A stretch of 64,000 nt of DNA from Chrysomallon squamiferum (GCA_012295275.1 CM022669.1:19315091-19379090); one strand, 5' to 3'; positions 49,921 to 61,599 are shown, numbered from the stretch's first letter. The notes: a model not told the origin generated them from the letters alone. Numbers and translations: made by a program.

Positions 49921-52900
49921 TTTTGTGTGTCATCAGCTACCAGAATACATTTGAATTTATCAGATAAAAGTTTCTAAAGTAACTGAATGGACATAAAAAG
50001 AACAGTTTGGATCTAAGCCAAAGATTTAATTTGCAGTTACACCTGCCACTTTTAAACAGCAATAATTTAACTTTGAAGAGATCATACAACAATGAGACTT
50101 GTATTATTTTTAAAGCTTACATTTTCAATTTTTTTGATACAACACAACATCTAAAAATGTCAAAAAGAAACTTTATATCTGCATGGGAAAGGTGTGTGCA
50201 TATGTCACAATGTTGAGTGTGTTCTGCAAGTTTAAGAGCAAAAGTGTACAAACGAATACAGATATAACATGTTGGTGTGGGTATGGGTGTATGAATTTGT
50301 ATGTCTGAATATGTATGTCTGTATATGAGAATGTATGCATATGTGCATGATTGAGTGAATAATTTAAAAAAAAACAAAAAAAAAAAAACATTTATGAAAC
50401 CATTTAAGCCCATATACATATTCCATTGAAAAATATTCTGAATGCTTTTGAGATCAATATGTATATGTTAAAAATATATTTTATATTTACTTTAATAATG
50501 CTACTGAATCAAGCCATTTTAAGTACCACACATAATTAAAACTAGTTAATATCACTGCTAATGAACCCATGCTGATAACTCTGTTATTTCCTATTAAACA
50601 GTAGCATGTTAAAACATCCCTTGCCGTTAATCACAGGAGTCACCCATATGTGAACAGCATGTTTCTTTTGTCATTACATTAACTTTTATTAGTTTTGCTG
50701 TGTTAATAGTACTGCCATGACTTTTAGTTTCATAATATTAATTTAGAAGAAAAAAATAAATCCAGCAAAAGGACAAATATAATGGACAGATAGAATTAAC
50801 ACAACAGTAATGAATTAAACATTTACAGCATATCAAATTAAATAAACAAAATGGCAGACATGGCAACGAAAAACATAAAAAAGGCAGCTTGTAGAAAAAA
50901 ACTTTTAATAAAAACAAAAATCATAAAAAACGAAAATTAAGATGACACTGAGACAAACAGAAGATGAAACAGAAAAAGATTTATTGATCTGAACCCGTGA
51001 AGGTCAATGGAGCTATCCAAGGGGTCAATAACTGTCCAGAGGTCAAAAGGAGAAGGTCAATAAACATCAGGATCAGTTATGGTGGTGTTATAAGAAACGT
51101 GTGATTAATATGAGCTTTTTGGTTTTTTAAATAGTTTTTTGAAATTGTTAAAGTTTATTTACCTTTAAATAGAGAAATTTATTACTGATATTTTTATTTG
51201 TTTATTTTTACATGTGCTTCAGGCTCTATGAGTGATCTAAAAGGTTTGCTGACCCCAGATCTAAACAGACACACTGAGAGACAGATATATATACCATGCA
51301 ATATTAAAAGAATAAATGAGGACACAAATTTATTAATGCTGAGCTAGAAATGTTATCAATCAGCAAAATGTTTAAATATTTAAGTTTCTGGTGACCACAG
51401 GCATTTATAGAAATCTACAAGGAACACTAATACAGCCAACTTTAACATTAAAAACAGAGACTGTACAGTGGATTTATTAATTATGGTGGATAGTGTATTA
51501 GTATTATAAAATATAGTCTATAGTGAAGCATAATAATATTAATAATATTATAAATAATAATAATTATTACTTTTATTTTCGTAAACCTCTGTTAATCTTC
51601 TCTCTTATTTATTTATTATAAATATCTTCAAATGTGTAAGATTTCAAAGTTTGAAAAGAGGAAATATAATGACAAAAATAGTTTACTTCATTTGCCAAAA
51701 TTCCACCAATCTTGCTGAATGCTGGCATCTGAATTCCATATTTGTCTAGTTCCTTTCTCATTGCACTGATTTCTTCATCTGTAATAAATAAATAAATAAA
51801 CAAACATTTCTTAAAAATTAAAATGATTCTGTTAATAAGATTAATGTTTGAAAAAATAAGTTTAAAAAGAAAAGTAAAAAAAAGTAAAATATCTTATACT
51901 GGAATGTTTTGATATTAAGTATGGCTAGGTTACCCTAGATTTTAACCAGAAAGAAACTCCAAATGGAAACAAGGAATCTTTAAAATGAAAGCAAAGAAAA
52001 TAAAGAAGAAATAAAAGAAATATTTCTTCAGTATTAGCATGTAAATAAAATATTCCACCTGAATAAAATAATAATAATAAAAACACAACATGTAACTGAC
52101 CTGTAAAATCTATTTTTCCATAAAGATCTTGAATCTGTGGTGCAAGTCCGAGTTTGAACAGATACAAACTGAAACAAAATGTGGAAAAATTAACAAATAA
52201 ATAATAATAACTAAAACAAAAATAAACAAACATAACAATACATTACTATATTTATGTGCATATATGAATATCTCAGATTAATAAAAGACTACTGTAACGT
52301 GCATTAACCATCATTAGATGTTAAAAACAACAGTGTGAAATAGAATAAACATTATAATAATTTTACATGTGCTCTTTTAAAGTGACCTTTTGTAGGCAAA
52401 AACATACCATGACATTAGAAATAACAGGGCATTGAATTATTGGATCTGACATTCTATATAATACAGCCATGAGCTGATGATATAGTGGATTCTCTGAAGA
52501 GATTCGATCCTGCAATCCCTAAATCCCAGGTAACTGATCTACTACAGGGATACAACCCTTACCCCACCCTTGCCCTACCCAGTCATCTGATACCTACCTC
52601 AGTGCATGGATGCAGTAAACTGCTCTTGGCATGTTTTTTCTGTCATAAATATCTGTGGTCTCAGGATAAAATATCTAAAAAAAAAAAAAAAAAAAAATTG
52701 TAATAGTAGTGATGGTGGTGGTAGTAGTTGTAGTAAGTAGTAAATAGATGGTGGTGATGATTATAAACATGGTGATAAATTATAGCAGTACCAGTATTTT
52801 ACAGTAGCATGTACTAGTAGTAATTGTGATGATGATGGTAGTAGAATTAGTAATTGTATTGGTGGTGGTTGTAATAGTGGTATTGGTGGTAGCAGAATTA

Positions 52901-54550
52901 GTAGTTATAGTGGTACTAGTGGTTGTAGTGGTGGCTGTAGTGATACTAATAATGGTATCAGTGATATTAATAGTAGTGATATTAATAGCAGTACTAGTTA
53001 TATTTAATTGAAGCAGATAGTAGTAGTTGTAATAATAAAGACGGTAGAGGTTGTAACAGCAGCAATGGTGGTAGTGGCTGTAGAGATAGCAATAGCAGTG
53101 TTGGTGGTGATAACAGTAGTAGTAGTAATTGTGACAATGATGATTGGATATTATTTAGAACAGTAACAGTAGGTATTGACTATGACAATGGTGACAGTGG
53201 TAGATGGAGTAGTAATTATGATTGTGTGGGTGATGGTAGGAGTAATAGTAGTTAATAATTATAACTAAAATAAAATAAATAAAAAATAAACAGTAAATAA
53301 TAAGAATAAATAAAATCACAAAAGAATTTACAATAAAAAATTAAAATAAAATAAAAAAATCTTTCAGTGTATGTTTGTTATTTCAACTTTTTAAATAATT
53401 TTCACAAGCTGTTGTTTCTCAAATTGATTTCTGTTAAATGACTTGAATATATTAAATACCAAACAAACTATCATGTTATTATAAATTTAATTCATCAGAT
53501 TATATTTCATGTTAATGGTATCTGTCAATATTATTCTAAAATAATCAATTTTAATGTTTGCAAGTGTTTTTTTGTGCTAGCTTAGTCACACACACATACA
53601 CACTTAAAAATTTGTATCATTACTGCCAATTCATTTTTGAACACCTTATGAAGTTAAAAATATTTCTTCAATTTTTTAATTAATTTTTTTTATTGATAAT
53701 GATAAAAACAAAATATTGAATGGTAAACAAGTTTACAAAATGCAGAATGTAAAAACTGGCAACATAAATCAAAGTTTTTAAATAATAATAACTTACTCGT
53801 GGTAGACCTATGTGCTCCATGGCTGCAAACCAATGGTTTATGTTGTCTGTGTGTCTGAAGTGCAGACCTTTTGCCTGAATAAAATGAAAGCATGAATTAA
53901 AATATGCTGTCATTAAGATTATACATTATGGTATAAGAAATTAAATAACTACCATTATTCTAAAAAGCAACAAGATAATTTTAAAATGATTTTCTTTATG
54001 TTTTACATTCGATTTCCATATACAGAACAGTACATACCACAATATTTGTTAAACTAGTCATACCAGACTGCATAAATTTGGTACTGTGACATTTTTGTAC
54101 CAAGTGACTAGTAAGTATATATATTCCAAAAGACATAATCTGATAAACCTCTGTATCAATTATTATATTACTTTTTATAATCAGGACAGCAAATACTTGA
54201 TATTTCACTTCACTGACTAGAACAAGAATAAACCAGTTCATAAACAACTTCTGTCAATTCTATGATAGTTAAGCTACTTAGACAATAATTTGAATCTTTT
54301 TATTTTTTACAACAGATGACCTATAGAGACTAAACCTGGTCACGAACAATTATCTATTATTATTATTAATAAATTGATTTACCAAAGAATTACCTTGAAA
54401 CGTGTCTGTTCCCTGTCGTATATTTTTTTGACAGAGACCACCTGGGGTGCAAAGAAGTGTCCAAGTTTGGCAAGGTAGACGCCATTTCTTAGTCCTTCCT
54501 CCAGTTCTGTTGTGGGAGGCAGTTCTTCATTGATCACAGCCTCAATCCAC
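20964..54550 (-). CDS. IQGAP1: IQGAP-family scaffold (Ras GTPase-activating-like protein), 5' partial, 40 exons
   Basis: Forty exons join in phase with GT-AG introns to give 1611 residues ending SRNRGK and a TAG at 20964-20966. Only the first ~50 residues are absent, against about 1660 in animal IQGAP1. The domain order is CH (residues ~1-126 of the visible part), six IQGAP repeats (~157-629), WW (~635-660), four IQ motifs (~699-809), GAP-related domain (~880-1205) and RasGAP C-terminal domain (~1396-1611). IQGAPs bind F-actin through CH, calmodulin through IQ and GTP-bound Cdc42/Rac through the GAP-related region, linking small GTPases to cytoskeleton and adhesion. They do not accelerate GTP hydrolysis. 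The IQGAP1-type label rests on overall similarity recalled from the family. A single invertebrate IQGAP could equally be called IQGAP1/2/3-like. Confidence 0.97.
21775..22015 (-). repeat. Repeated copies of the IQGAP exon 38 donor region
   Basis: Plus-strand segments at 21775-21806 and about 21855-21880 resemble the real junction at 21995-22025. The real junction reads, on the minus strand, ACAAAACCA/GTAAGTAAACGGAAG. The copies read AGAGAACCA/GTAAATATACAGAAA and TCTTACCA/GTAAGTGTATAGATG. A CA/CT microsatellite (21931-21990) has expanded between the last copy and the real site. Confidence 0.7.
23520..23611 (+). repeat. (GA)n microsatellite
   Basis: An interrupted GA repeat in IQGAP intron 37. 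Comparable GA/CT arrays occur at 29849-29900, 32741-32842, 39924-39994, 56470-56492 and 58898-58970. Confidence 0.92.
24790..25067 (-). repeat. Tandem repeat at the donor of IQGAP exon 35
   Basis: Units of 36-57 bases contain AAAATGCACTGTTTTATAC and AAAGTAATACAGGTTTATAG. AAAATGCACT recurs at 24811, 24947 and 25003. The last position in the series, 25060, is the real junction AAAATGTAC/CTGG (minus CCAG/GTACATTTT). Confidence 0.8.
25460..25566 (-). repeat. ~50-bp tandem repeat, 2.5 copies
   Basis: AATAATAACAAG, then TTTATTAAAATACTAAATAA, recurs at about 25490 and 25532, with a partial copy before. It ends about 30 bases below the exon 34 donor at 25598 and is intronic. Confidence 0.8.
26067..26420 (-). 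repeat. 29-bp tandem repeat at the acceptor of IQGAP exon 33
   Basis: The plus-strand unit is TGTGATATTATCATTGTATC followed by TCATATATA. Phased starts lie at about 26069, 26098, 26127, 26155 and 26186, and looser copies run to about 26420. The first copy is the real acceptor itself (minus GGTAATATTACAG/GTACTG). Confidence 0.82.
29318..29467 (-). repeat. 28-bp tandem repeat next to the donor of IQGAP exon 27
   Basis: ATGACATCATGGTTTCC-type units start at 29347, 29375, 29403 and 29429. A shortened unit at 29446 leads into the exon 27 donor (29466-29467). The resemblance of the unit to the donor itself is weak. Confidence 0.75.
31400..31620. repeat. ~21-bp degenerate tandem repeat
   Basis: About ten loose units of ATAGTAATACATTTGTGATAG lie in the large IQGAP intron (30121-37580). 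Spacing varies between 18 and 24 bases. Confidence 0.7.
35725..35800 (+). mobile_element. tRNA-derived SINE-like head, diverged
   Basis: ACTGTAAATCAGAAAACG sits about 43 bases before GGTTCAAACCTCCTCAG (35772-35788). The second motif fits a polymerase III B-box. Its flank CCTCAG matches the TCTTCAG found after the B-box in the copies at 52440-52560 and 55760-55990. The A-box is degenerate. The element end is not resolved, though related body sequence may extend to about 35960. Confidence 0.45.
38690..38850 (-). repeat. ~36-bp tandem repeat, four copies
   Basis: AAGGCTTGAATATTAACAGA followed by ATTAATTATT recurs from about 38690 to 38850 in IQGAP intron 23, 56 bases short of the exon 23 donor. 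Confidence 0.8.
39425..40691 (-). other. IQGAP1: IQGAP four IQ motifs, exons 19-22
   Basis: The exons are 40521-40691, 40173-40256, 39801-39872 and 39425-39494. The motifs are GQALIRGYLQRKTYKKRL, IQSCWRGYKQRKQYKERL, LQSYFRMWRERKKYRNRL and IQALFRSNLAKQDYKAL. The first two fit IQxxxRGxxxR well, the third has LQ and lacks the Gly, and the fourth is the degenerate last motif. These bind calmodulin and myosin light chains in the family. Motifs 2-4 are each split or started at exon boundaries near the IQ pair, so motif and exon borders are in register. Confidence 0.93.
40915..41203 (-). repeat. 40-bp tandem repeat at the donor of IQGAP exon 18 (WW exon)
   Basis: The plus-strand unit is GGATTTTAATTCCAGGTAAC followed by ATAACAAAATAATAC. 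Phased copies lie at about 40920, 40960, 41001, 41041 and 41080 and another at 41176. The array runs up to the real junction, where the plus strand reads GATGACATAC/CTGGATTTCC. The units keep the CTGGATTT edge. Confidence 0.82.
41204..41346 (-). other. IQGAP1: IQGAP WW domain exon
   Basis: The 143-bp exon contains GWMMNRLKDGSKFFYN and then IHTGEYLWSRQDG. The two tryptophans, the aromatic FFYN strand and the HTGE turn of a WW domain are present. The conserved C-terminal proline of the domain is replaced in RQDG (family usually has EPP here). The exon ends in TKEEIQ, leading into the IQ region. The intron after it begins GTATGT and holds a tandem repeat that resembles this donor. Confidence 0.88.
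42684..43210 (-). repeat. 55-72-bp tandem repeat at the acceptor of IQGAP exon 15, including exon bases
   Basis: A motif like ACAGGTGAGAAxTGAAAAT recurs at about 42721, 42842, 42899, 42965, 43036, 43088 and 43160. A second motif, TAGCCAAGACACCTGA (42999-43014), matches the exon-intron edge TAGCCAGAATACCTGA (42684-42699) at 13 of 16 positions. AGCCATGATA-type relatives are at 42872 and 42931. A (GT)28 microsatellite (42779-42834) has expanded inside one unit. Confidence 0.8.
44370..44520 (-). repeat. Two-copy direct repeat of about 96 bp
   Basis: GAATATTATATGATGGCTTT with CATGTCAT (about 44398) is repeated as GAATATTATATAATGGCTTT with CATGCCAT (about 44484). Both are preceded by TTAAAAATAT. 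The copies lie in IQGAP intron 12, between exons 12 and 13. Confidence 0.8.
45958..46100. repeat. Two-copy diverged direct repeat, ~84 bp apart
   Basis: AAGAAGTATGACTGGTTATC (45960) and CAGAAGTATGATTGGTTATT (about 46045) start two related stretches in IQGAP intron 9. The short open frame across them repeats KYDWL but is not considered coding. Confidence 0.6.
49636..49657 (-). other. IQGAP1: 22-nt microexon of IQGAP
   Basis: The exon encodes MTVDEAA plus the first base of Leu. It is flanked by TTACACAG and GTAAGT. Its phases fit exon 5 (ending LANE) and exon 7 (starting in HAAIIAINEAL), and the joined peptide matches the family sequence between CH domain and first repeat. Skipping it would shift the frame (22 is not divisible by 3), so it must be constitutive for a full-length product. 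Confidence 0.9.
52440..52560 (-). mobile_element. tRNA-derived SINE-like copy
   Basis: On the minus strand, TAGTAGATCAGTTACC (A-box-like, 52531-52546) is followed about 35 bases on by GGATCGAATCTCTTCAG (B-box plus flank, ending near 52494). It lies inside IQGAP intron 3, about 40 bases from exon 3. The 3' end is not resolved. Confidence 0.6.
52690..53255 (+). repeat. Degenerate trinucleotide array (GTA/GTG)
   Basis: About 560 bases of imperfect GTA, GTG, ATA and GCA triplets lie in IQGAP intron 2. This gives long artefactual open frames of Val, Leu and Ile. Confidence 0.85.
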
Positions 54551-54978
54551 CTGTAATAATAATAGCAATATTGAATTAGTATCTAGTAATGCTGATATTA
54601 GTAACATTTATAACAATAACAATAATAATAGTAATAATAATAATAATGAAATCAGTAATAATAATAATAACTACATTATTGCAAATAAGAATATTTGACT
54701 AAATGAACAACATCTGAAACTAAATAACACATTTTTACATTAAAGTTATACATTAAAGTTATTACTGTTTTATGTGAAACATTACATTACAATATTTATA
54801 ATACAGATTAAATCATGTTAACATTCATAAAATAACACTGAATTTAACTTTAGTAAGAATATGAAATATCTGTCATTGTACAATGTTCCATTTTGTTCTT
54901 ACAGAAATTTAGTATCTATTTAATTATTATAAATATTTGCTTATAAAATAACTGTCTGGGGCTTTGTTTTGTTTTAAA

Positions 54979-55024
<46 letters not shown>

Positions 55025-55759
55025 TTATATTACACTGCTCACATAACATCACTTTCAGTTTCTATTTTTAATTTTGATTCCATTAAACTGTCTGCACATG
55101 ATACAGTAGACTATCTTAATTTTATTTGCAATTTTCTATTTTATTATTCCTAAATCTTGTCTAATGGATTAGTTGAATGGCCAATTCCCAATAGTGCTGT
55201 TATTTTCACAGTTTTAAATAAATTCTGAAAAGTCAAACTGTATACATCATTTGATCCACAATTAAAATAATTATAACCAAGATGTGCATCTGTGGGTGGG
55301 GGCTCTCTGAACATGACAAAAACATCACAATGGATTAAGAAAACTAAATTGTAAAAACAAACTAGATACTACATACAGAACATAAATAATAAATCAGTGC
55401 ATATATTTTCAATAAGAATATTCTAGACTTGCAGATGTGTCTATATAAATGTATTTATCTTTACAGCGTGTTTGTGTGTATATGTTTTTGTTTAACTATG
55501 CTACATTCTCTTGTTATATAATCTATGAATATTATTTTTAACCGGTCATATTATTACATCTATGGCATGTGAACACACCTAGAGACACTAAACCTACAAA
55601 TATGCACCAGAAAATAAAAATCTGCATTAATTCAGTTTATACACATTTAAATTGATTGATGAATAAGGTCAGCTTGATATGAGTACTAGTGTCCTGAAGC
55701 ATATCAAGTTACCTACTTGTACCTGACATTTCCATAAAGATATTAATTTGATACTGATG

Positions 55760-55990
55760 TTGGAGACAGCTCAGTGGTTAGATCACACTGATGAAGCGCA
55801 ACAGATTGCAGGTTCAACCCTCTTCAGCAAAGCAACTGAAGCAAAGACAGTTGTGAATCTGACTAATTTATTCTGGAAAATAGTTCATATTCTTTCAAGC
55901 CAAAATCTGACATTAACTCTTGACATCAAACCTTTGGAGCGAGGTATTTCAAACCATTGTCTTGTGACAGATTTATCAGTGTGATGTTTT
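55760..55990 (+). mobile_element. tRNA-derived SINE-like element
   Basis: GACAGCTCAGTGGTTAGATC (A-box region, from about 55765) and GCAGGTTCAACCCTCTTCAG (B-box region, 55808-55827) are spaced 44 bases apart, as in a tRNA gene. No complete cloverleaf is apparent, so I read it as the tRNA-derived head of a SINE with its body running to about 55990. A 78-codon open frame across it is not considered a gene. Confidence 0.75.
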
Positions 55991-56488
55991 TCTGTCACTG
56001 AATAGGTGTATAGAAAACATCACATTTTACTAACTAATTACATTTCTTGGAAGTGGAGCATATACAGATGTTAATTACTGTTATATAAAATTAGGTTTTA
56101 CATGGAGTATTGACATTTACTAACAGAACTTGCAATAGAGTTTCTTTATATGTGTGCCTATGAAAATATATGAATGTGTTATGATGTCTGAGTTTATATA
56201 CGAGAAAAATTTTATAAAAACTATAATTTTCTTTTCACTTGTTTCTTAAATACAGTTGAACACACAACACACACACACACAAAATGAGAAGACATCAAGT
56301 GAACAAATTATTTTGTTTGCATTAAATTTATATGCTGCCAAGTTTGATTCACATACCTTTAAGTTCAAATTCACGGAGTAAATAAACTCTGTTTATTAAA
56401 ATTAAAAGGATTTTGTAATTAAAAATAATTTTTAAGAAACTTTTGTCTTGAAAAGAAAATAATACATATGAGAGAGAGAGAGAGAGAG

Positions 56489-56532
<44 letters not shown>

Positions 56533-58896
56533 TGTTAATAAGGCCTGAATATAATGTAAGGAAAAAACAAGCAGAAACACGAAAGAATATTTTGTACTGG
56601 TATCTGCAAAACTGCTGTTAATAACCTGACTGGGCAGACCACTTTTTTTTTATTAACATTTATCCATGTTAGAGCTCACCATCATTGTTTAATTTACATT
56701 GTGTGATATCAATATGTATGTACCAATTGGCCAGTTAATGACAGGATTTATAAAAGCAAAAGAGCCAATGACTTTTTTCTTCTTTTATACTGAGTGGAGT
56801 GAAGCAAAGAGAAATATACCATACATCTCTATAGATATTTTGATTATAGAGTGAGAGGGCTTTTTAAATTAGTTTTTGGTGTGAATTTGTTTTCTTTCTT
56901 TTTTTGGTCAAACCTTTGAATTTATTTCATATGTCAAACGTCAAGCTTAATTTTTTTTTACATTTATTTTTGCTTTATTATAATATTAACATGCTAATTG
57001 ACAGAGAGAGGGGAGTCAAGGGAAGTGGTATGTTGAAAGAAAAATATATTAAACAAACAGGGGAGTTTGTTTTTGTTTTTGTCGTTTTGGTCTCAACATT
57101 ATTGTGACAGTTTAAGAAAAAGAAAGAGAATGGTCAAAGGAACTATTGAAAAGGACAAGAAGAGAAATTAAGATAAAAAAAAATAAACCACAGAGACAGT
57201 CAAATATCAAAAGGTGTGATGAGGTTTGTGTGTGGGTGGCTGTACAAACAGATATATTTAACACAATGTTTAACTGTAAACAGTTCGCACCTGCCAGTGT
57301 TCTTTAAATAAACACCTGTAATTAATTATGAGGTATTTCTTTTTAAAACAGATCTTTCTTTTCTTTTTTTTTTTCCTCCTTTTTCTTTCTACCCATCCTT
57401 CCCCTGACCAACCTTGTCTTCTGTCTGTTTTTTTTAAAACTTTACCAAAGCTGGACTTAAGTATTCTTTAATTAAACACCTGTTCACACAAACCAATTAA
57501 ACCATACACATTCTTTTTAGTTCATTCTTTATTTTTCTCATTTCTGTCTTGCATTACAGCTGGACACTATACAGTATACTGTATAAATAAATAATCAATC
57601 AATCTCTCTCTCTCTCTCTTTCTCTCTCACACACACATTCTACATATGTGCACTGCCTTGCTTTTTATTAATTCTTCCAGGGTTGTTTTTGTGTCTGTGT
57701 TTTCTCTCTCACTTTTTCCAATATTTTGGCTGGTTTATTTTATTATTTTTTATTCTTTTTAAGAAAGGCAAAATATAGTCACAAATAATGTTCAGTTTAC
57801 TCAAAATTATTTTATTTATCAAAAACACATTCTTTAAGAACAAAACACCTAAAAAAAAAAAAAAAAAAAATTAATAATAAATTTTTTTTTTAAATAAATA
57901 AATAATAATAATAATAATAATAATAAAAGAAAAAAAAGGTTATCTTAATTTTCTGAAGTCACTGTATATATAATAAAAAGAATTTCTATCAGGTATTGTG
58001 TATATTACCAGCACCTGACAGGTATCATGTATATTTTGCACCAGACACATGTAGGTTATGAATTATTCATAATATTACTTACATCAATGTCCTACAGCAT
58101 GCCAAGCTGTGAAAAGTATAGATCTAATAGGAGTAACACTCAATATGCTTCAGATTTGGACTTACTGACAACATAGAGTTTTAAATAGAGGCAGATGCAT
58201 GCACAATCATGGACATGTGTCACTATACATATATAATCCAGATTATAATAAATATAACACATTTACCGTTGTAAGTAACTTTATGTATGTCTATGTGATG
58301 TGACATATTTATTATATATAACATATGGTTTGCTCTGTGTAAGCCAAAAATAGCTTAAAATGAACAACTTCAGCTGCAATAGCATGATTCAACACATTAC
58401 TTAATAACCTAAAACTAACAAACATCAGTCTGTCAGTACTCCTTATCACAAGTGACAGCAAATACATTACATGGAGTCTTTTTTTTTCTTAGTATTCTTT
58501 GATTTCAAATCAAGTTAAAAAAAAAAAAACACCTGTAAGGTATACTAGTACAGGTTTGATGAAGTCACACCCCTTTGTTATCTTAGGTAACACCACATTT
58601 ATCAAGTTTACTTCTGTTGAGTAATTAAGCAGTTGTATCTATGTAACTCAGTAATTTAATTTATACCCAGCTGAATTATTCAGTTCAGTTTTATCTTTTG
58701 TAATTATTTCTTTTTAACTTATCTATCATAATTTTGCACTTTTTCATTCTTGCAGTATTCTTCTTTAATAATGTTATTTTATTATGGGTGCCGTGATAAA
58801 GCTTGATAGTTACTAAAAATTAATTAACTATCCTATCTCTCTCTTGGTTTATAATTTCTTGTATCTGTTCTTTTTCATACCACTCTGATATATATC

Positions 58897-58974
<78 letters not shown>

Positions 58975-59026
58975 TGCTTGAAATTTACACAACCACTGTT
59001 TGCTTAAGTTTACTTAATCTTTCGAT

Positions 59027-59530
59027 TCAATGGACAAATAATAAAAAAAAAAACTCTAATGAACAAGTCTCAAGGTGGGAAATCTGTAGCCAAATGTGAT
59101 GCAGTGAGGGAATAAATGTGACCACCAAATATTTCTCTGCACACTTTTTTTTTTGCAAGCAAGCTGTCGTCGACGGCAGCCCTGAATAAAATGGCCAATT
59201 TATAAACTGTTGACATTCATCACCCAGTCTGACTTGAAACAACAACCTGTACTGTTTGTTCAAGAATTTGTCCGGGACAAAAGGTCGTTTGTTTTTCATA
59301 TTCATGTCAGCTATGTGCAACTGAAATTCAGCAAGTTTGCTTCTCCAACAAGGGAATATGTGTGTCCACAAACAGATACCTGCTAAGCCAGTGATGAAAT
59401 GGTATTGTGTGTTAACAGTGCCTGCGTTAAATGTTTTAAAAAAAATGAGGAAAACACAGACGAAATAAATGGTGACAAAATCCAGACCTAATGATTTCAA
59501 AGAAAAAAGACATACCAAAAGAATTAACAT
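59027..59530 (-). other. Unrecognised 167-codon open frame
   Basis: This open frame is longer than expected in DNA this A/T-rich. Its core (about 59150-59430) is visibly less A/T-rich than its surroundings. The translation has no motif I recognise and ends in low-complexity Phe/Leu. It may be an exon of a nested gene, a decayed retrocopy or mobile-element fragment, or chance. A possible acceptor (TTTAACGCAG) precedes the core on the minus strand. Confidence 0.25.
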
Positions 59531-60169
59531 GTATTAGCTGATGTAAATTGATGCTTGTGAAATTATAATGTTGTTTGTCAAGGCCAATGTTGAAGAAAGT
59601 TTTTTGTTTACATCCTTTCTGAAATTTTTTCACTCTGTTGTGAACAAGTGGTGATGTAAATTTAATTTTCTATTTTACCAAGCGACAAAGTATTTGTAAT
59701 AATAAATTACACCTACATTATGTTTTATGTACATACATAGACACACACACACACACACACACACATACATGCATGCAAGACGCATAATAACACACACACA
59801 CACACACACTTTTGTTGAACAAGAAGGGAAATATCCAGCACAATATTCTTTTTAATTTTTATTTCATTTGTTTGGTTGCTCACATGTGTTTCGTTTTGAA
59901 TTTTAAAGAAAACATTTTCCTTATACATCCATAGAATTCAAATTTATGTGCATGGTTCATGTTTGTGCACCAATGGTTACTATCAAACTGATCCAAACCT
60001 TTTCACTTTTCTTTATTCTAAGCATACAGTGATCATTTAAGTTCATTCAATTAAACAACTCAAATTTTGTTTATAATACAAAGTTTATACTAAATAAATA
60101 TATAATGAATGAAAGTTTATTTATATCTGTCAAACCACTTCCTTCACATTTTTTATGTAAAAACAGCTG

Positions 60170-60203
<34 letters not shown>

Positions 60204-61139
60204 TTTATTATTATTATTATTATATATTTTAAAAATGCCTTGCTTTTTGTTTGTTTATTTATTTTAAATTGTTGGCAGTAAGGCAATATGCAATACATTA
60301 TTATATGTTACATACAAATTCTATTAATAAATCCAGATCAATGTGATCATACTACATGCATGGTCATGCACATCTTCAAAGGACAAAATTGTATACATAC
60401 TTTCTTGATGTGTCAATCATGGCATTCTAACCAGGAACAGTTATAAAAAGTATTACATTGTGATTATGATTATGTATTACAACAACATTAATACCATGTT
60501 ACTAAATGGATGTTTTACAATGTTTAAGTTTCTGTATATTTACAATATATGCTTGTATATAATTTAAGTCCAGATTTCACAGTAATTGCTTATATACTGC
60601 CATGCTTAAAATAAACAACATGAAAATACTTGTCATAATTTAGATAACAACCAATCAAAATACTGAGAGAGACAGTAAAGACAGAAAGAAAAAGACTGTG
60701 CTAGCATGTGTATGTCTGTCTGTATATGTTAACAAAATTAACTCTTTGGATTTGTTTTTTGATTTTTTAAAAAATTAAAATTAAAATTAAAGGGATGTAT
60801 TGGTGTTTTTACTGTTTTTTTCATACTGCCAATGTTTTCCTTGTCACATTAAATCTACTAGTTTCAACTTCCTGTGCAAATTAATCTACATTTTTATATA
60901 TATATATATGCACAATCTTTCTTCTTTGGCACCAAGTTTAGTGATCAACACCATTACTAGTTATACTATGAACACTAATTAAATGTGCATGTATACACTA
61001 CTGGTTACCTACTTTGAAAACTGACAACATGTACATGTATTGGCTATTTACACTGTGGTTAACTGAACATAAATCATATTACTAATTATTCTAATCTGTA
61101 AAATGAATAATATGTCATAAATCTCTAGGTAAGAAAGCC

Positions 61140-61184
<45 letters not shown>

Positions 61185-61599
61185 AAATTAAATGAAATAA
61201 ACTGTTAGGCATAAAAACATTATTTTAATTTAAAAACAAAACACATGGTACAATTTTTTCTTTCTCTCTTTCAGCACTTTTTAAAACTCAATCTATAAAA
61301 CACGAACACAAACTTTTTTCTTCTTTTTTTTTCTTAACTGATTTAATTTGTAAATATTTCTACCTGGTACAGGTAAATACTGCTGTATGTACAGAACATG
61401 TTCCAGTTTTCTCCTTGTTCTAATGTGATTACAGTATCCATACAAGAGTCAAATTGTTCTAAAAATACATTTGTTAGTCAGCAGTGACAAGCAGAATATA
61501 GAACCAGCGTGACGTTATTTCAGGCACATGGATGTGTAGTTTCTTTAAAAATAAACCTAAGGTAACAGTGCCTTCTTCCCTGAAGTTAACATGTACAGA

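Larger units (their letters stand above)
51687..54550 (-). other. IQGAP1: IQGAP calponin-homology domain exons 1-5
   Basis: The exons are 54394-54550, 53797-53874, 52598-52674, 52101-52168 and 51687-51778. The domain starts at WIEAVINEELPPTTELEEG. It continues through GLHFRHTDNINHW and the motif LFKLGLAPQIQDLYGK, and ends at KIGGILANE, all hallmarks of the IQGAP CH domain that binds F-actin. The first visible base completes a codon from an upstream exon, so the preceding exon must end two bases into a codon. I could not find that exon between 54551 and 64000. Confidence 0.95.

Noticed and set aside
50117-50419. Minus-strand 100-codon open frame
   Set aside because: It overlaps TATGTATGT-type simple sequence and poly-A, is out of frame with any IQGAP exon, and contains no family motif.
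55760-55835. Functional tRNA gene
   Set aside because: The A- and B-boxes are present, but I could not form a full acceptor stem and anticodon arm, and related degraded copies exist.
55748-55984. 78-codon open frame as a small protein gene
   Set aside because: It lies across a tRNA-like A-box and B-box, so a SINE-derived origin explains it better.
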